From positions 444,544 through 508,543 of the forward strand of contig NZ_QAIG01000008.1 in assembly GCF_003060885.1 (NCBI RefSeq): DNA of 64,000 nucleotides. Direction: 5' to 3'. The notes beneath the pieces are model-generated. The model did not search any database. It was not told the origin of the DNA and worked only from the letters and a program-made list of their open reading frames with translations. A program made the position numbers and the translations under genes. The stretch's first letter is position 1; every line of letters starts with the position of its first letter. Source of the stretch: Pseudomonas sp. HMWF032. GTDB taxonomy: Bacteria > Pseudomonadota > Gammaproteobacteria > Pseudomonadales > Pseudomonadaceae. Shown one piece after another: positions 37,064 through 45,423 of the stretch.

Positions 37064-37437
37064 CCATGCGCCAACCGGATATCGAGATTTACCTGAAAGA
37101 CGCCGACCACACCGCCATCGGCGAGTGGCTGAGCCAAGCGCTGGGCAGCTGCACACCCTGGCAGCAGAAAGGCCAGACCTTCAAGTGCATGGCCGGTGAA
37201 GTTCCCGTCACCTGGCTGCCCAAGGCCGTCGGCAAATGGCACAGCCTGTTCCTGGAAAGCGATGCCACGCCCTGGGCCGACGACCTGGCTTGCGCTCAGG
37301 CCGCCTTCGCCGCGCTGAATGTCGAAGTGCGCTGTGCACCCGGCGGCTGGCAGGAAGAAGAAAGCGACGAGCAGGCCGACCGCTGGATGCGCATCAGCGC
37401 CGATGGGGTGGAAGAGATCACCTGGCGCACCGGCTAA
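37060..37437 (+). CDS. Conserved hypothetical protein downstream of rlmA
   Basis: A small acidic cytoplasmic protein of 125 residues, rich in Trp (WLSQAL, CTPWQQK, VTWLPKAVGKWHS, RWMRIS, ITWRTG), with no signal peptide or membrane segment. I recognise it only as the gene that commonly follows rlmA in pseudomonads. The ATGA overlap with rlmA supports real translation and a shared mRNA. Function unknown. Confidence 0.85.
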   Translation: MTMRQPDIEIYLKDADHTAIGEWLSQALGSCTPWQQKGQTFKCMAGEVPVTWLPKAVGKWHSLFLESDATPWADDLACAQAAFAALNVEVRCAPGGWQEEESDEQADRWMRISADGVEEITWRTG

Positions 37438-37442
37438 CCGAC

Positions 37443-37683
37443 CGCTGAAAACTACTGCGCTCGGCTATTCTGCGTTGCAACGACCAACGGGAGTAACAGC
37501 CGAAGGCTGATCCGAAGGACGAGCGATGCGAGTAAAGCAGCCTCACAGCCAAAGGCTGAACGTGCTTTAGCACGACCCGAAGAGGTGAGCGCAGCGAATC
37601 CAATGTTCATGTACAGACGTACGCTTCGCTTTTCGGCTACTTCCGCCTTGCCTAGCCATCGCTCGCTACGTTTTCAACAGCCG
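37443..37683. repeat. MITE-like structured repeat after the rlmA operon
   Basis: About 240 non-coding bases bounded by imperfect terminal inverted repeats: CGCTGAAAAC at the left and a matching GTTTTCAACAGCCG at the right, each followed inward by a GCTCGGCTA / TAGCCATCGC-like stretch. The interior holds hairpins such as AGCCGAAGGCT and GTGCTTTAGCAC. I recognise the GTTGAAAACGTAGCGAGC end as a dispersed pseudomonad intergenic repeat. It fills most of the 302-base gap between the rlmA operon and fadD1. Confidence 0.7.
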
Positions 37684-37701
37684 CTTTACAGACGAATACA
37701 A

Positions 37702-37725
37702 AAAACCCCGCCTAAGCGGGGTTTT
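37702..37725. terminator. Bidirectional terminator between the rlmA operon and fadD1
   Basis: A 10-bp stem (AAAACCCCGC / GCGGGGTTTT) with a 4-base loop, T-tailed in both directions, between convergent genes; it ends 14 bases from the fadD1 stop. Confidence 0.9.
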
Positions 37726-37739
37726 GTTTAACCGGGCGT

Positions 37740-39428
37740 TTACTTCTTGCCCAGTTTCTTCAGCTCTTCGTCACGCAGTTCGCGGCGCAGGATTTTGCCA
37801 ACGTTGGTGGTCGGCAGCACGTCGCGGAACTCCACAGCTTTCGGCACTTTGTAGCCAGTGACGTTGGCCCGCATGTGCTCCATGACCTGCTCTTTGGTCA
37901 GGGTTTCACCCGGTTTGACCACCACAAAGATCTTGATCGCCTCACCCGATTTCTCATCCGGCACACCGATGGCCGCGCACTGCAGTACGCCTGGCAGGGT
38001 GGCCAGCACGTCTTCCAGCTCGTTCGGGTAGACGTTGAAGCCTGACACCAGAATCATGTCCTTCTTGCGGTCGACGATACGCATGTAACCGTCTTCCTGG
38101 ATCACCGCGATATCGCCGGTCTTCAACCAGCCTTCGGCGTCGAGGATTTCGTCGGTGGCTTCCTGGCGCTGCCAGTAGCCCTTCATCACCTGCGGACCTT
38201 TGACGCACAACTCACCAATCGAACCCAGCGGCTGCTCGACGCCTTCATCGTCGATCACCTTGCACACGGTCGATGGAACCGGAATACCGATGGTGCCGAT
38301 CTGGATATTGCTGAACGGGTTAACCGAGGCCACTGGGCTGGTTTCGGTCATGCCGAAGCCTTCGCAGATCGAGCAACCAGTCACCTGCTTCCAACGCTCG
38401 GCAGTCGCCAGTTGTAGCGCCATACCACCGGAGAAGGTGGCCTTGAGGGTCGAGAAGTCCAGCTTGCGGAAGTCCTCGTTGTTGCACAGGGCAACAAACA
38501 GGGTGTTGAGACCGACAAAACCGGTGAATTTGTACTTGGCCAGGTCCTTGGTCATGGCTGGCAGATCACGCGGGTTGGTGATCAGCACGTTGTGCCCGCC
38601 AATCAGCATCATCGCCATGCAATGGAAGGTGAAGGCGTAGATGTGATACAGCGGCAATGGCGCGATCAACACTTCACTGCCTTCGCTCATTTCCGAGCCC
38701 ATCAGCGCCTTGACCTGGAGCATGTTGGCGATCAGGTTGCGGTGGGTGAGCATCGCGCCCTTGGCCACGCCGGTGGTGCCACCGGTGTATTGCAGCACGG
38801 CGATATCGCCATTGCTCGGCGCTGCATCCTTGGGTGCCTGGCCACGGCCTTTGGCCATGGCAGCAGTGAATTTAACGGCTTGCGGCAGGTTATAAGCCGG
38901 CACCATCTTTTTCACACGCTTGACCACGCTGTTTACCAGCAGGCGCTTGAGCGGCGAAAGCATGTCACCGACTTCGGTGATGATGACCGTCTTGATCCCG
39001 GTTTTCGGCAGTACCTGCTCAGCCAGATGGGCCATGTTGGCCAGACTGACCAGAGCCTTGGCACCGGAATCGTTGAATTGGTGTTCCATTTCCCGCGCGG
39101 TGTACAGCGGGTTGGTGTTGACCACCACCAGTCCGGCACGCAGGGCACCGAAAACCACAACCGGGTACTGCAACACGTTGGGCAGTTGCACGGCGATCCG
39201 GTCGCCGGGCTGCAGATTGGTGTTCTGCTGCAAGTAAGCGGCAAAGTTGCCGGACAACTCGTACAGCTCACCGTAGGTAATGGTTTTACCCATGTTGCTG
39301 AAAGCAGGCTTGTCGGCGAAGCGTTGGCAGGACTCTTTCAGTACCGCTTGAATGTTCGGGTACTGGTCAGGATTGATTTCGGCAGCAATCCCAACGGGAT
39401 ACTTATCCTTCCAAAAGTTTTCGGTCAT
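37740..39428 (-). CDS. fadD1: Long-chain fatty acyl-CoA ligase FadD1
   Basis: Activates fatty acids to acyl-CoA at the inner membrane, using ATP and CoA, for beta-oxidation. The protein has 562 residues, with the AMP-binding motif YTGGTTGVAKG at 214-224 and the C-terminal adenylation-domain motifs GWLKTGD and DRKKDMILVSGFNVYPNE. It is one of a tandem pair with the ligase gene at 39813-41501; the two share layout and many motifs but are distinct paralogs. Assignment to fadD1 rather than fadD2 rests on gene order and N-terminal sequence recalled from P. aeruginosa. Confidence 0.92.
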   Translation of the reverse strand: MTENFWKDKYPVGIAAEINPDQYPNIQAVLKESCQRFADKPAFSNMGKTITYGELYELSGNFAAYLQQNTNLQPGDRIAVQLPNVLQYPVVVFGALRAGLVVVNTNPLYTAREMEHQFNDSGAKALVSLANMAHLAEQVLPKTGIKTVIITEVGDMLSPLKRLLVNSVVKRVKKMVPAYNLPQAVKFTAAMAKGRGQAPKDAAPSNGDIAVLQYTGGTTGVAKGAMLTHRNLIANMLQVKALMGSEMSEGSEVLIAPLPLYHIYAFTFHCMAMMLIGGHNVLITNPRDLPAMTKDLAKYKFTGFVGLNTLFVALCNNEDFRKLDFSTLKATFSGGMALQLATAERWKQVTGCSICEGFGMTETSPVASVNPFSNIQIGTIGIPVPSTVCKVIDDEGVEQPLGSIGELCVKGPQVMKGYWQRQEATDEILDAEGWLKTGDIAVIQEDGYMRIVDRKKDMILVSGFNVYPNELEDVLATLPGVLQCAAIGVPDEKSGEAIKIFVVVKPGETLTKEQVMEHMRANVTGYKVPKAVEFRDVLPTTNVGKILRRELRDEELKKLGKK

Positions 39429-39812
39429 GGAAGCCCACTCCTCAGCAACAGCTTGATCTTCACCGCGCGTAGACGGTTGTTTATTGTAGGTTCGCGTGAT
39501 TTCTTGCGACTTGAACAGCCAAAAATTGCCGCAAGCAACTTCTGACGTCGCACAGCGACAGCCCAGAAAGACAGGTCACTATGGATGGCGGATCACAAAA
39601 AAGCCGCCCGAGAGTAGCAGCTTTGCCAAACAGCGACTAGCACCAATAAGCGCCGCAGCAGTCACAAAAGTGACCAACAATCAACAATCAGTCACTTCTA
39701 TAATTTCGCTGTAACAGGCGGACTATAGCCGTTGCGCAGTGATGGAAGGGATTTCAGCGCACCCGCCGTTGTCACTGCGGTATGCGCTGAAACAGTCACT
39801 GCTTTGAAGCGA
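39429..39812. promoter_or_regulatory. fadD2-fadD1 intergenic region with GTCAC/GTGAC palindrome
   Basis: 384 bases between the tandem ligases, presumably carrying the fadD1 promoter. It contains the perfect inverted repeat GTCAC-AAAA-GTGAC (39661-39674) and further GGTCAC (39574-39579) and GTCAC (39691-39695) copies. A TATAAT on the plus strand lies at 39699-39704. I did not find a clear PsrA-type GAAAC-N4-GTTTC box. No open reading frame here looks real. Confidence 0.5.
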
Positions 39813-41501
39813 TCAAGCGATGTCGCGCAACTCACGGCGGAGAATCTTGCCAACCGGGGTCATCGGCAGCGAGTCACGGAAGACAATCTGCTTGGGCACC
39901 TTGTAGCCGGTGAAGTTTTCCTTGCAGTAGGCCTTCAGCTCCTCAGCATTGAGGCTGCTGTCGCGGGCCACCACGAACAACTTGACCGTTTCCCCGGACT
40001 TCTCATCCGGCACGCCGATGGCCGCGCAACTGGCGACTTTCGGGTGGGCCATGACCACATCTTCGATCTCGTTGGGGTACACGTTAAAGCCCGAGACGAT
40101 GATCATGTCCTTCTTGCGGTCGACGATACGTACGAAACCATCCGGATCGATCACCGCCACATCACCGGTCTTGAACCAGCCCTCGGCGTCCAGCACTTCG
40201 GCCGTGGCTTCGTCACGATTCCAGTAGCCCTTCATCACCTGCGGGCCCTTGATGCACAACTCGCCGCGCTCGCCCAACGGCTGCTCGATACCGTCATCAT
40301 CAATCACCTTGAACGCCGTGCCCGGCACCGGAATGCCCACCGTGCCCAAGCGCGCTTTGTCGCCATAAGGATTGGTGCTGGCCACCGGGCTGGTTTCGGT
40401 CAGACCGTAGCCTTCGACCACGGTGCAACCGGTCATTGCCTGCCAGCGTTCGGCCGTGGCCTTGACCAGGGCGGTGCCCCCGGAATTGGTGACCTTGAGT
40501 TTGGAGAAATCCAGGTTCTTGAATTCAGGGTTATCCATCAACGCGACAAACAGCGTGTTGAGGCCCAGCAGTGCAGAGAACTGCCACTTGCCCAGCTCCT
40601 TAACGAAGCCTGGAATGTCGCGCGGGTTGGTGATCAGCACGTTATGGTTGCCGTTGACCATCATGCACATGCAGTTCGCGGTGAAGGCATAGATATGGTA
40701 CAGCGGCAGCGGCGCGATCATGATTTCCTGGCCCTGCTTCATCAGCGGGGTGCCATCGCTGCCCAACTGCGACAGGCAGGCATCGACCTGCAGCATGTTG
40801 GCCACCAGGTTGCCGTGGGTCAGCATCGCGCCCTTGGCCACCCCGGTGGTGCCGCCGGTGTATTGCAGCACGGCAACATCGGCATGACCGACCTTTACCG
40901 GTTTGAGCGCATGGCCCTGGCCCTGCTTGAGTGCATCCTTGAACGCCACCGCCTGCGGCAGGTGGTAATCCGGAACCATCTTCTTGACCTTCTTCACCAC
41001 GGTGTTGACCAGCCAACCCTTGAGGCTCGGCAGCAGGTCACCCATCTTGGCTTCGATCAGGTAATCGATCTCGGTGTCCGGCAGCACATCCTGCACCAGC
41101 TTGCCGAACATGTTCAGGTACACCAGCGCACGCACACCGGCATCCTTGAACTGATGGCGCATCTCGCGGGCGGTGTACAGCGGATTGGTGTTGACCACAA
41201 TCAGCCCGGCGCGCATCGCGCCGAACACGGCAATCGGGTACTGCAGCACGTTGGGCATCTGCACGGCGATGCGGTCACCTGGCTGCAAGTCAGTATGTTT
41301 CTGCAGGTAAGCGGCAAAGGCCGCCGAGAGCCGATCCAGCTCAGCATAAGTCAGGGTCACGCCCAGGTTGCTGAAAGCAGGTCGATCGGCGAATTTCTTG
41401 CACGAGCGCTCAAACACCTCGATCACCGACTTGTAAGCCCCCAGGTCGATGTCATTGGGTACGCCGGCCGGGCGCTTGTCGCTCCAGAAATCAGGCTGCA
41501 T
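39813..41501 (-). CDS. fadD2: Long-chain fatty acyl-CoA ligase FadD2
   Basis: Second acyl-CoA synthetase of the pair, also 562 residues, starting MQPDFWSDKRPAGVP. The AMP-binding motif YTGGTTGVAKG and the C-terminal motif DRKKDMIIVSGFNVYPNE are intact. In P. aeruginosa the two ligases differ in chain-length preference; which applies here is not visible. It is divergent from the hydrolase gene across a 273-base region. Both ligases appear functional. Confidence 0.92.
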   Translation of the reverse strand: MQPDFWSDKRPAGVPNDIDLGAYKSVIEVFERSCKKFADRPAFSNLGVTLTYAELDRLSAAFAAYLQKHTDLQPGDRIAVQMPNVLQYPIAVFGAMRAGLIVVNTNPLYTAREMRHQFKDAGVRALVYLNMFGKLVQDVLPDTEIDYLIEAKMGDLLPSLKGWLVNTVVKKVKKMVPDYHLPQAVAFKDALKQGQGHALKPVKVGHADVAVLQYTGGTTGVAKGAMLTHGNLVANMLQVDACLSQLGSDGTPLMKQGQEIMIAPLPLYHIYAFTANCMCMMVNGNHNVLITNPRDIPGFVKELGKWQFSALLGLNTLFVALMDNPEFKNLDFSKLKVTNSGGTALVKATAERWQAMTGCTVVEGYGLTETSPVASTNPYGDKARLGTVGIPVPGTAFKVIDDDGIEQPLGERGELCIKGPQVMKGYWNRDEATAEVLDAEGWFKTGDVAVIDPDGFVRIVDRKKDMIIVSGFNVYPNEIEDVVMAHPKVASCAAIGVPDEKSGETVKLFVVARDSSLNAEELKAYCKENFTGYKVPKQIVFRDSLPMTPVGKILRRELRDIA

Positions 41502-41774
41502 TATTTTTGTCCTCTTGCCCTGAGATGGTCTGATCCGCGCTGCGGAGTTGGCTGGAACTTAACAGTTAACGCCATACAGGCAAATAGCCGAGCAGCGTCA
41601 TTGACGCACTGAATCTTGCCGCTCGCTGCACAACTATCCTGCCAACCCGGTACAGAAACGCCGCCAGCGGATAACGGCCATAGGTTCATGGACAGCCGTT
41701 ACACCTGGATGGACTTTGCGCCGCGCTGCACGGGGTGCACAATGCGAAGCTTCTGCAGGCTCAAGGAATTCGCC
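41502..41774. other. fadD2-hydrolase divergent intergenic region
   Basis: 273 bases that should carry both promoters. It holds two small palindromes, TTAAC-A-GTTAA (41559-41569) and TGCAC-GGG-GTGCA (41727-41739), either of which may be a regulator site; neither matches a motif I know. An in-frame extension of the hydrolase reading frame runs back to 41616 but lacks family similarity. Confidence 0.4.
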
Positions 41775-42737
41775 ATGCCCCACCACGCGTTCTGGCTCAA
41801 CAGTACCGATGCAGCGCCTCTCTACGTCAATCGCTGGTGCGCAGAACAGCCGCCAAAAGCATTGTTGATGGTGGCCCACGGCATGGCCGAACACAGCGGA
41901 CGCTATGCCCGCCTGGCCGAAGCGCTGGTGGCGCAGGGCTTCGAGGTTTACGCACATGACCAGCGCGGGCATGGCAAAACCGCCGAGCATGGTCTGCTCG
42001 GCCACTATGCCGACAGCAAAGGCTGGGAGCTGGTCGTCAACGATCTCGCACGCCTCAATCATCATATGCGGCAAACCCACCCACAAACGCCGATTTTCCT
42101 GCTCGGCCACAGCATGGGCAGCTACATCGCTCAGGCCTATCTGATGCAACACAGCTGCAGTTTGCAGGGTGCGATTCTGTCCGGTTCCAACTACCAGCCC
42201 GTGGCGCTGTACCGCGCCGGCCAGTGGCTGGCACGCTTCGAGCGCTGGCGACAAGGGCCAGAGGGACGCAGTGCTCTGCTGGAATTCGCCTCATTCGGTT
42301 CGTTCAACAAGGCCTTCAAACCTAACCGCACCGCCTTCGACTGGCTGAGCCGTGACCCTCTGGAAGTCGACAAGTACATCCATGACCCACTGTGCGGCTT
42401 CCGCTGCAGCAATCAGCTGTGGATCGACCTGCTCGGCGGCCTGCAACAGATCACCCCACTGGAAAATCTTGCGCAGATCGACAACAGCCTGCCGCTGCTG
42501 GTGATAGGCGGGGCCTGTGACCCGGTCAGCGACGGCCGCCGTCAGCAGGATCTGGGCAACGCCCTGAGGGCCGCCGGCAACCAGCACGTTCAAGTCAAAC
42601 TCTATCCCGACGCGCGTCACGAGTTGCTCAACGAGAGCAATCGTGACGAAGTCACTGCCCAGATCATCGACTGGTTGCAGCAGGCCCTCAGCCAACCGCG
42701 CCAGTACCACCAACAGAGCCAAGAGAGTCACCCATGA
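41775..42737 (+). CDS. Alpha/beta hydrolase, monoglyceride lipase/lysophospholipase type
   Basis: A 320-residue serine hydrolase of the Hydrolase_4 (monoacylglycerol lipase-like) family. Oxyanion region MVAHGMAEHSGRYARL, DQRGHGKT motif, nucleophile Ser113 in LLGHSMGSY, Asp in VIGGACDPVSDG and His in YPDARHELLNE. No signal peptide. Start MPHHAFWLN is chosen over the 53-residue longer form. It overlaps the MaoC gene by four bases; placement opposite two acyl-CoA ligases suggests release of fatty acids from lipids before activation (inference). Confidence 0.88.
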   Translation: MPHHAFWLNSTDAAPLYVNRWCAEQPPKALLMVAHGMAEHSGRYARLAEALVAQGFEVYAHDQRGHGKTAEHGLLGHYADSKGWELVVNDLARLNHHMRQTHPQTPIFLLGHSMGSYIAQAYLMQHSCSLQGAILSGSNYQPVALYRAGQWLARFERWRQGPEGRSALLEFASFGSFNKAFKPNRTAFDWLSRDPLEVDKYIHDPLCGFRCSNQLWIDLLGGLQQITPLENLAQIDNSLPLLVIGGACDPVSDGRRQQDLGNALRAAGNQHVQVKLYPDARHELLNESNRDEVTAQIIDWLQQALSQPRQYHQQSQESHP

Positions 42738-43204
42738 CCCAGAGCAGCAACACGCCCTACGACGCCCTCGAAGTCGGCCAGACCGCCAGCTACAGCAAGA
42801 CCGTCAGCGAACGCGATATCCAGCTGTTTGCCGAGGTCTCCGGCGATCACAATCCGGTGCATCTGGATGCGGACTACGCTGCCACCACCATGTTCAAGGA
42901 GCGTATCGCCCACGGTATGTTCAGCGGTGCCTTGATCAGCGCCGCCGTAGCCTGCGAACTGCCTGGCCCCGGCACCATCTATATCGGCCAGAGCATGCGT
43001 TTCACCGCACCGGTGAAGCTCGGCGACACCCTCACCGTGCGCCTGGAAATCCTTGAGAAACTGCCAAAATTCCGCGTGCGTGTAGCCACTCGCGTGTTCA
43101 ACCAGAACGATGAGCTGGTGGTCGATGGCGAAGCGGAAATCCTCGCCCCGCGCAAGGCACAGAATGTTGAACTGACTCAGCTGCCGCCCATCACCATCGG
43201 CTAA
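42734..43204 (+). CDS. MaoC-family (R)-specific enoyl-CoA hydratase-like protein
   Basis: A 156-residue hot-dog protein with the hydratase 2 motif FAEVSGDHNPVHLDADYA (catalytic Asp38 and His43) and GMFSGALISAAV. Such proteins hydrate trans-2-enoyl-CoA to (R)-3-hydroxyacyl-CoA, linking beta-oxidation with polyhydroxyalkanoate or other hydroxyacyl pools. It is translated in overlap with the hydrolase (ATGA) and lies beside the fadD pair, which fits fatty acid metabolism. Exact substrate unknown. Confidence 0.88.
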   Translation: MTQSSNTPYDALEVGQTASYSKTVSERDIQLFAEVSGDHNPVHLDADYAATTMFKERIAHGMFSGALISAAVACELPGPGTIYIGQSMRFTAPVKLGDTLTVRLEILEKLPKFRVRVATRVFNQNDELVVDGEAEILAPRKAQNVELTQLPPITIG

Positions 43205-43360
43205 AAATTGCTCACGATCACTGCCCGTTGCTCGGCGGCAAGATCATCAACAGCTTCTAAGCTTGTTAGCCCACGTCACCGTCGCTGCCTGCGGCGGTGC
43301 TCCGCCCTTCTATACAATCGCGCCCGAGGCACTCCCGCTTCGGCGCTTCTGGAGATACCC

Positions 43361-43867
43361 ATGTCCCTGTCCATGTACCAAGCATCCATCCCCGTCTTTA
43401 CCCGCCAGCTGAACAACCTGTCGACCATCCTCGGCCTCGCCGCCGCCCACGCCGCAGAGAAAAACATCGAGCAGAGCGTATTTCTCAACGCCCGCCTGGC
43501 CCCCGATATGTTCCCGCTCAGCCGCCAGGTACAAATCGCCTGCGACGGCGCCAAGGCTGGCGCTGCGCTGCTGGCTGAAGTGGAAGCACCCAGCCATGCC
43601 GACGACGAAACCAGCTTCGCCGAACTGCAAACGCGCATCGCCAAGACCCTGAGTTTTCTGCAAGGCCTGAGCGCCGCGCAGATCGACGGCAGCGCAACAC
43701 GCACCGTAACCCTCAAGCGCCGCGACAAAGAAACCCACTTCCAGGGTCAGGCCTTCCTGCTCGATCACGTCATGCCGAACTTCTACTTCCACTACACCAC
43801 CGCCTACGCCATCCTGCGCCACAACGGCGTCAATATCGGCAAGCGCGACTTCCTCGGTACTCGTTAA
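43361..43867 (+). CDS. DUF1993 family protein
   Basis: A 168-residue cytoplasmic protein starting MSLSMYQASIPVFTRQLNNLS, the typical beginning of DUF1993 proteins, which have a DinB-like four-helix fold. Two late His-containing segments (LLDHVMPNFYFHYTTAYAILRHNGV) resemble the C-terminal helix of that fold. GGAG lies upstream of the ATG at 43361; a longer frame from 43208 is rejected. It follows the MaoC gene after 156 bases. Function unknown. Confidence 0.85.
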   Translation: MSLSMYQASIPVFTRQLNNLSTILGLAAAHAAEKNIEQSVFLNARLAPDMFPLSRQVQIACDGAKAGAALLAEVEAPSHADDETSFAELQTRIAKTLSFLQGLSAAQIDGSATRTVTLKRRDKETHFQGQAFLLDHVMPNFYFHYTTAYAILRHNGVNIGKRDFLGTR

Positions 43868-44186
43868 GACAAGCGCCAGGTCTTACAGGCGACGCCGAAG
43901 GCCCCATCAGAAGGCCAAGCAGAATCGTTGTGGAAGGGTGCGAGCCGCATGGATGCGGCGAGAGGGCTGGCGCCACCGCGATAAAAGGCCAGGGACGGCC
44001 CTTGTACGCCGCCCCCTAGAGCAATGATGGAGTGAGGGAACCCGACGAAGTCGGGCCGGATACAAGGGGAAAGAACCTTTGCTTACTTTTGGCGGGGCCG
44101 GCCATCCGGGCGTTTGCCAAAAGTGAGCCGCCGTAAGGGCGGAACCACTCGTCAGTGGAAGACACAAACGGCGAATGGCTCGCCTG
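43868..44186. repeat. Structured intergenic repeat (ACTTTTGGC...GCCAAAAGT type)
   Basis: 319 non-coding bases between convergent genes, filled by a pseudomonad-type repeat. Visible parts are a CCCGAC-GAA-GTCGGG hairpin (44041-44055), the inverted repeat ACTTTTGGC (44085-44093) / GCCAAAAGT (44116-44124), then GAGCCGCCGTAAGGGCGGAA. I recognise the ACTTTTGGC...GCCGTAAGGGCGGAA string as frequent in Pseudomonas intergenic DNA. No gene seen. Confidence 0.75.
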
Positions 44187-45176
44187 TCATAGCCGTGCCC
44201 ACTGCCCATCCACACGATGGGCCTGCAGGTGCGGCAGCACCGCTGCCAGCAATGGCTCCTTGAACGCATCCTGAAAGCGATGGGCCAGTCCCGGAATCAA
44301 GCGCAGCTCACTGCCTTTGATATGCGCGGCCACATGCACACCGTGCATCACCGGCAGCAGCGGATCAGCCGTACCGTGCACCACCAGCGTCGGCACCTGC
44401 AAGCGGTTGAGCAGTTCGACCCGGCTCGGTTCGGCGAGGATGGCCAGCAACTGGCGTTGCACCCCCTCTGGGTTGAAAGCGCGGTCATAGGCAACCTGCG
44501 CCTGCTGTAACAATAACTGGCGGTCATCACTGACCGCCGGGCTACCCAGCGCCGCCAGCAGGTCAGCCTGCTGTTCCAGCGCCACCGTGCGATTGGGGGC
44601 GTCGCGCCGAGCCAGCAAGGTCAGCAGTTCGCTGCTCGGGGCCGGCAGGCCCTGGGCACCGGAACTGGTCATCACCAACGTCAGGCTCTGAACCCGCTCA
44701 GGCGCAAGGTCGGCCATGTGCTGAGCGATCATCCCGCCCATGCTAGCGCCCAACACATGGGCGCGTTCGATCTTCAGGCTATCCAGCAGCCCCAGAGCAT
44801 CACGGGCCATGTCGCGCAGGCCATAAGGCGCTGCCACCGACAGCCCCAGGCGATAGCGCAGCGCTTCATAGGTCAGGTTGATTTCCGGTGCCGTAGCGAC
44901 CCAATTGCTCAAGCCGACATCGCGGTTATCGAAGCGAATCACCCGAAACCCCTGCTGACACAGACGCTCGACGACCTCATCCGGCCAATGAATCAATTGC
45001 CCACCCAGGCCCATCACCAGCAGCAACGCCGGGTCCGTGTCACGCCCGATACTCTGGTAAGCCAGGCGCACGTCTGCGACCTCGGCGGTCAGCGTTGGCA
45101 CCTGAACACTGCAAGGTTGTGCGGCAAAAGCCGGCAGGCCGCACAGCAGTGCGACGAGAACAATCAAACTACGCAT
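44187..45176 (-). CDS. Secreted alpha/beta hydrolase
   Basis: A 329-residue alpha/beta hydrolase with a cleavable signal peptide (MRSLIVLVALLCGLPAFAA), so probably periplasmic or exported. Oxyanion stretch LVMGLGGQLIHWPDE, the DNRDVGLS turn, nucleophile Ser145 in LGASMGGMIAQ, Asp in VVHGTADPLLP and His in IPGLAHRFQD form a complete triad. The family includes esterases and lactonases; the substrate is unknown. The frame is open back to 45416 but that part is repeat sequence. Confidence 0.86.
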   Translation of the reverse strand: MRSLIVLVALLCGLPAFAAQPCSVQVPTLTAEVADVRLAYQSIGRDTDPALLLVMGLGGQLIHWPDEVVERLCQQGFRVIRFDNRDVGLSNWVATAPEINLTYEALRYRLGLSVAAPYGLRDMARDALGLLDSLKIERAHVLGASMGGMIAQHMADLAPERVQSLTLVMTSSGAQGLPAPSSELLTLLARRDAPNRTVALEQQADLLAALGSPAVSDDRQLLLQQAQVAYDRAFNPEGVQRQLLAILAEPSRVELLNRLQVPTLVVHGTADPLLPVMHGVHVAAHIKGSELRLIPGLAHRFQDAFKEPLLAAVLPHLQAHRVDGQWARL

Positions 45177-45309
45177 GGCATCACCCAGCCATGGGACAGC
45201 AGAACGCAGCCCCCCATTAAGACGCGAGTGTGATGATGTTTTTACGAGCGCACTGCCACACAAGCGTGACAATTTGATGAAGGGAGACGAGCGGTCGCCA
45301 TTGCAGTGA

Positions 45310-45412
45310 GTAGGTTGGGTGAGGAGCCTGCGACGAAGCCCAAAAAACGGGCAAGTGTCGAGCAGAACCTGGAGTTCCCAGTTGGACTTCGCTGCGCTCG
45401 GCACCAACCTAC
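45310..45412. repeat. 103-bp GTAGGTTGG...CCAACCTAC inverted-repeat element
   Basis: A non-coding element with perfect 9-bp terminal inverted repeats (GTAGGTTGG at 45310-45318 and CCAACCTAC at 45404-45412) and an interior with GCGCAGCGAAGTCC-like sequence. It belongs to the GTAGG(T/G)TGG class of small dispersed elements I know from pseudomonads. It begins 12 bases after the metE stop, between metE and the secreted hydrolase. Confidence 0.75.
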
Positions 45413-45423
45413 ACAATGGCTGA

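Noticed and set aside
39732..41612. 626-codon plus-strand open frame
   Set aside because: Antisense to fadD2, which has all AMP-binding motifs; no start context or similarity.
43907..44269. 120-codon minus-strand frame
   Set aside because: Runs through the intergenic repeat; no protein-like pattern.
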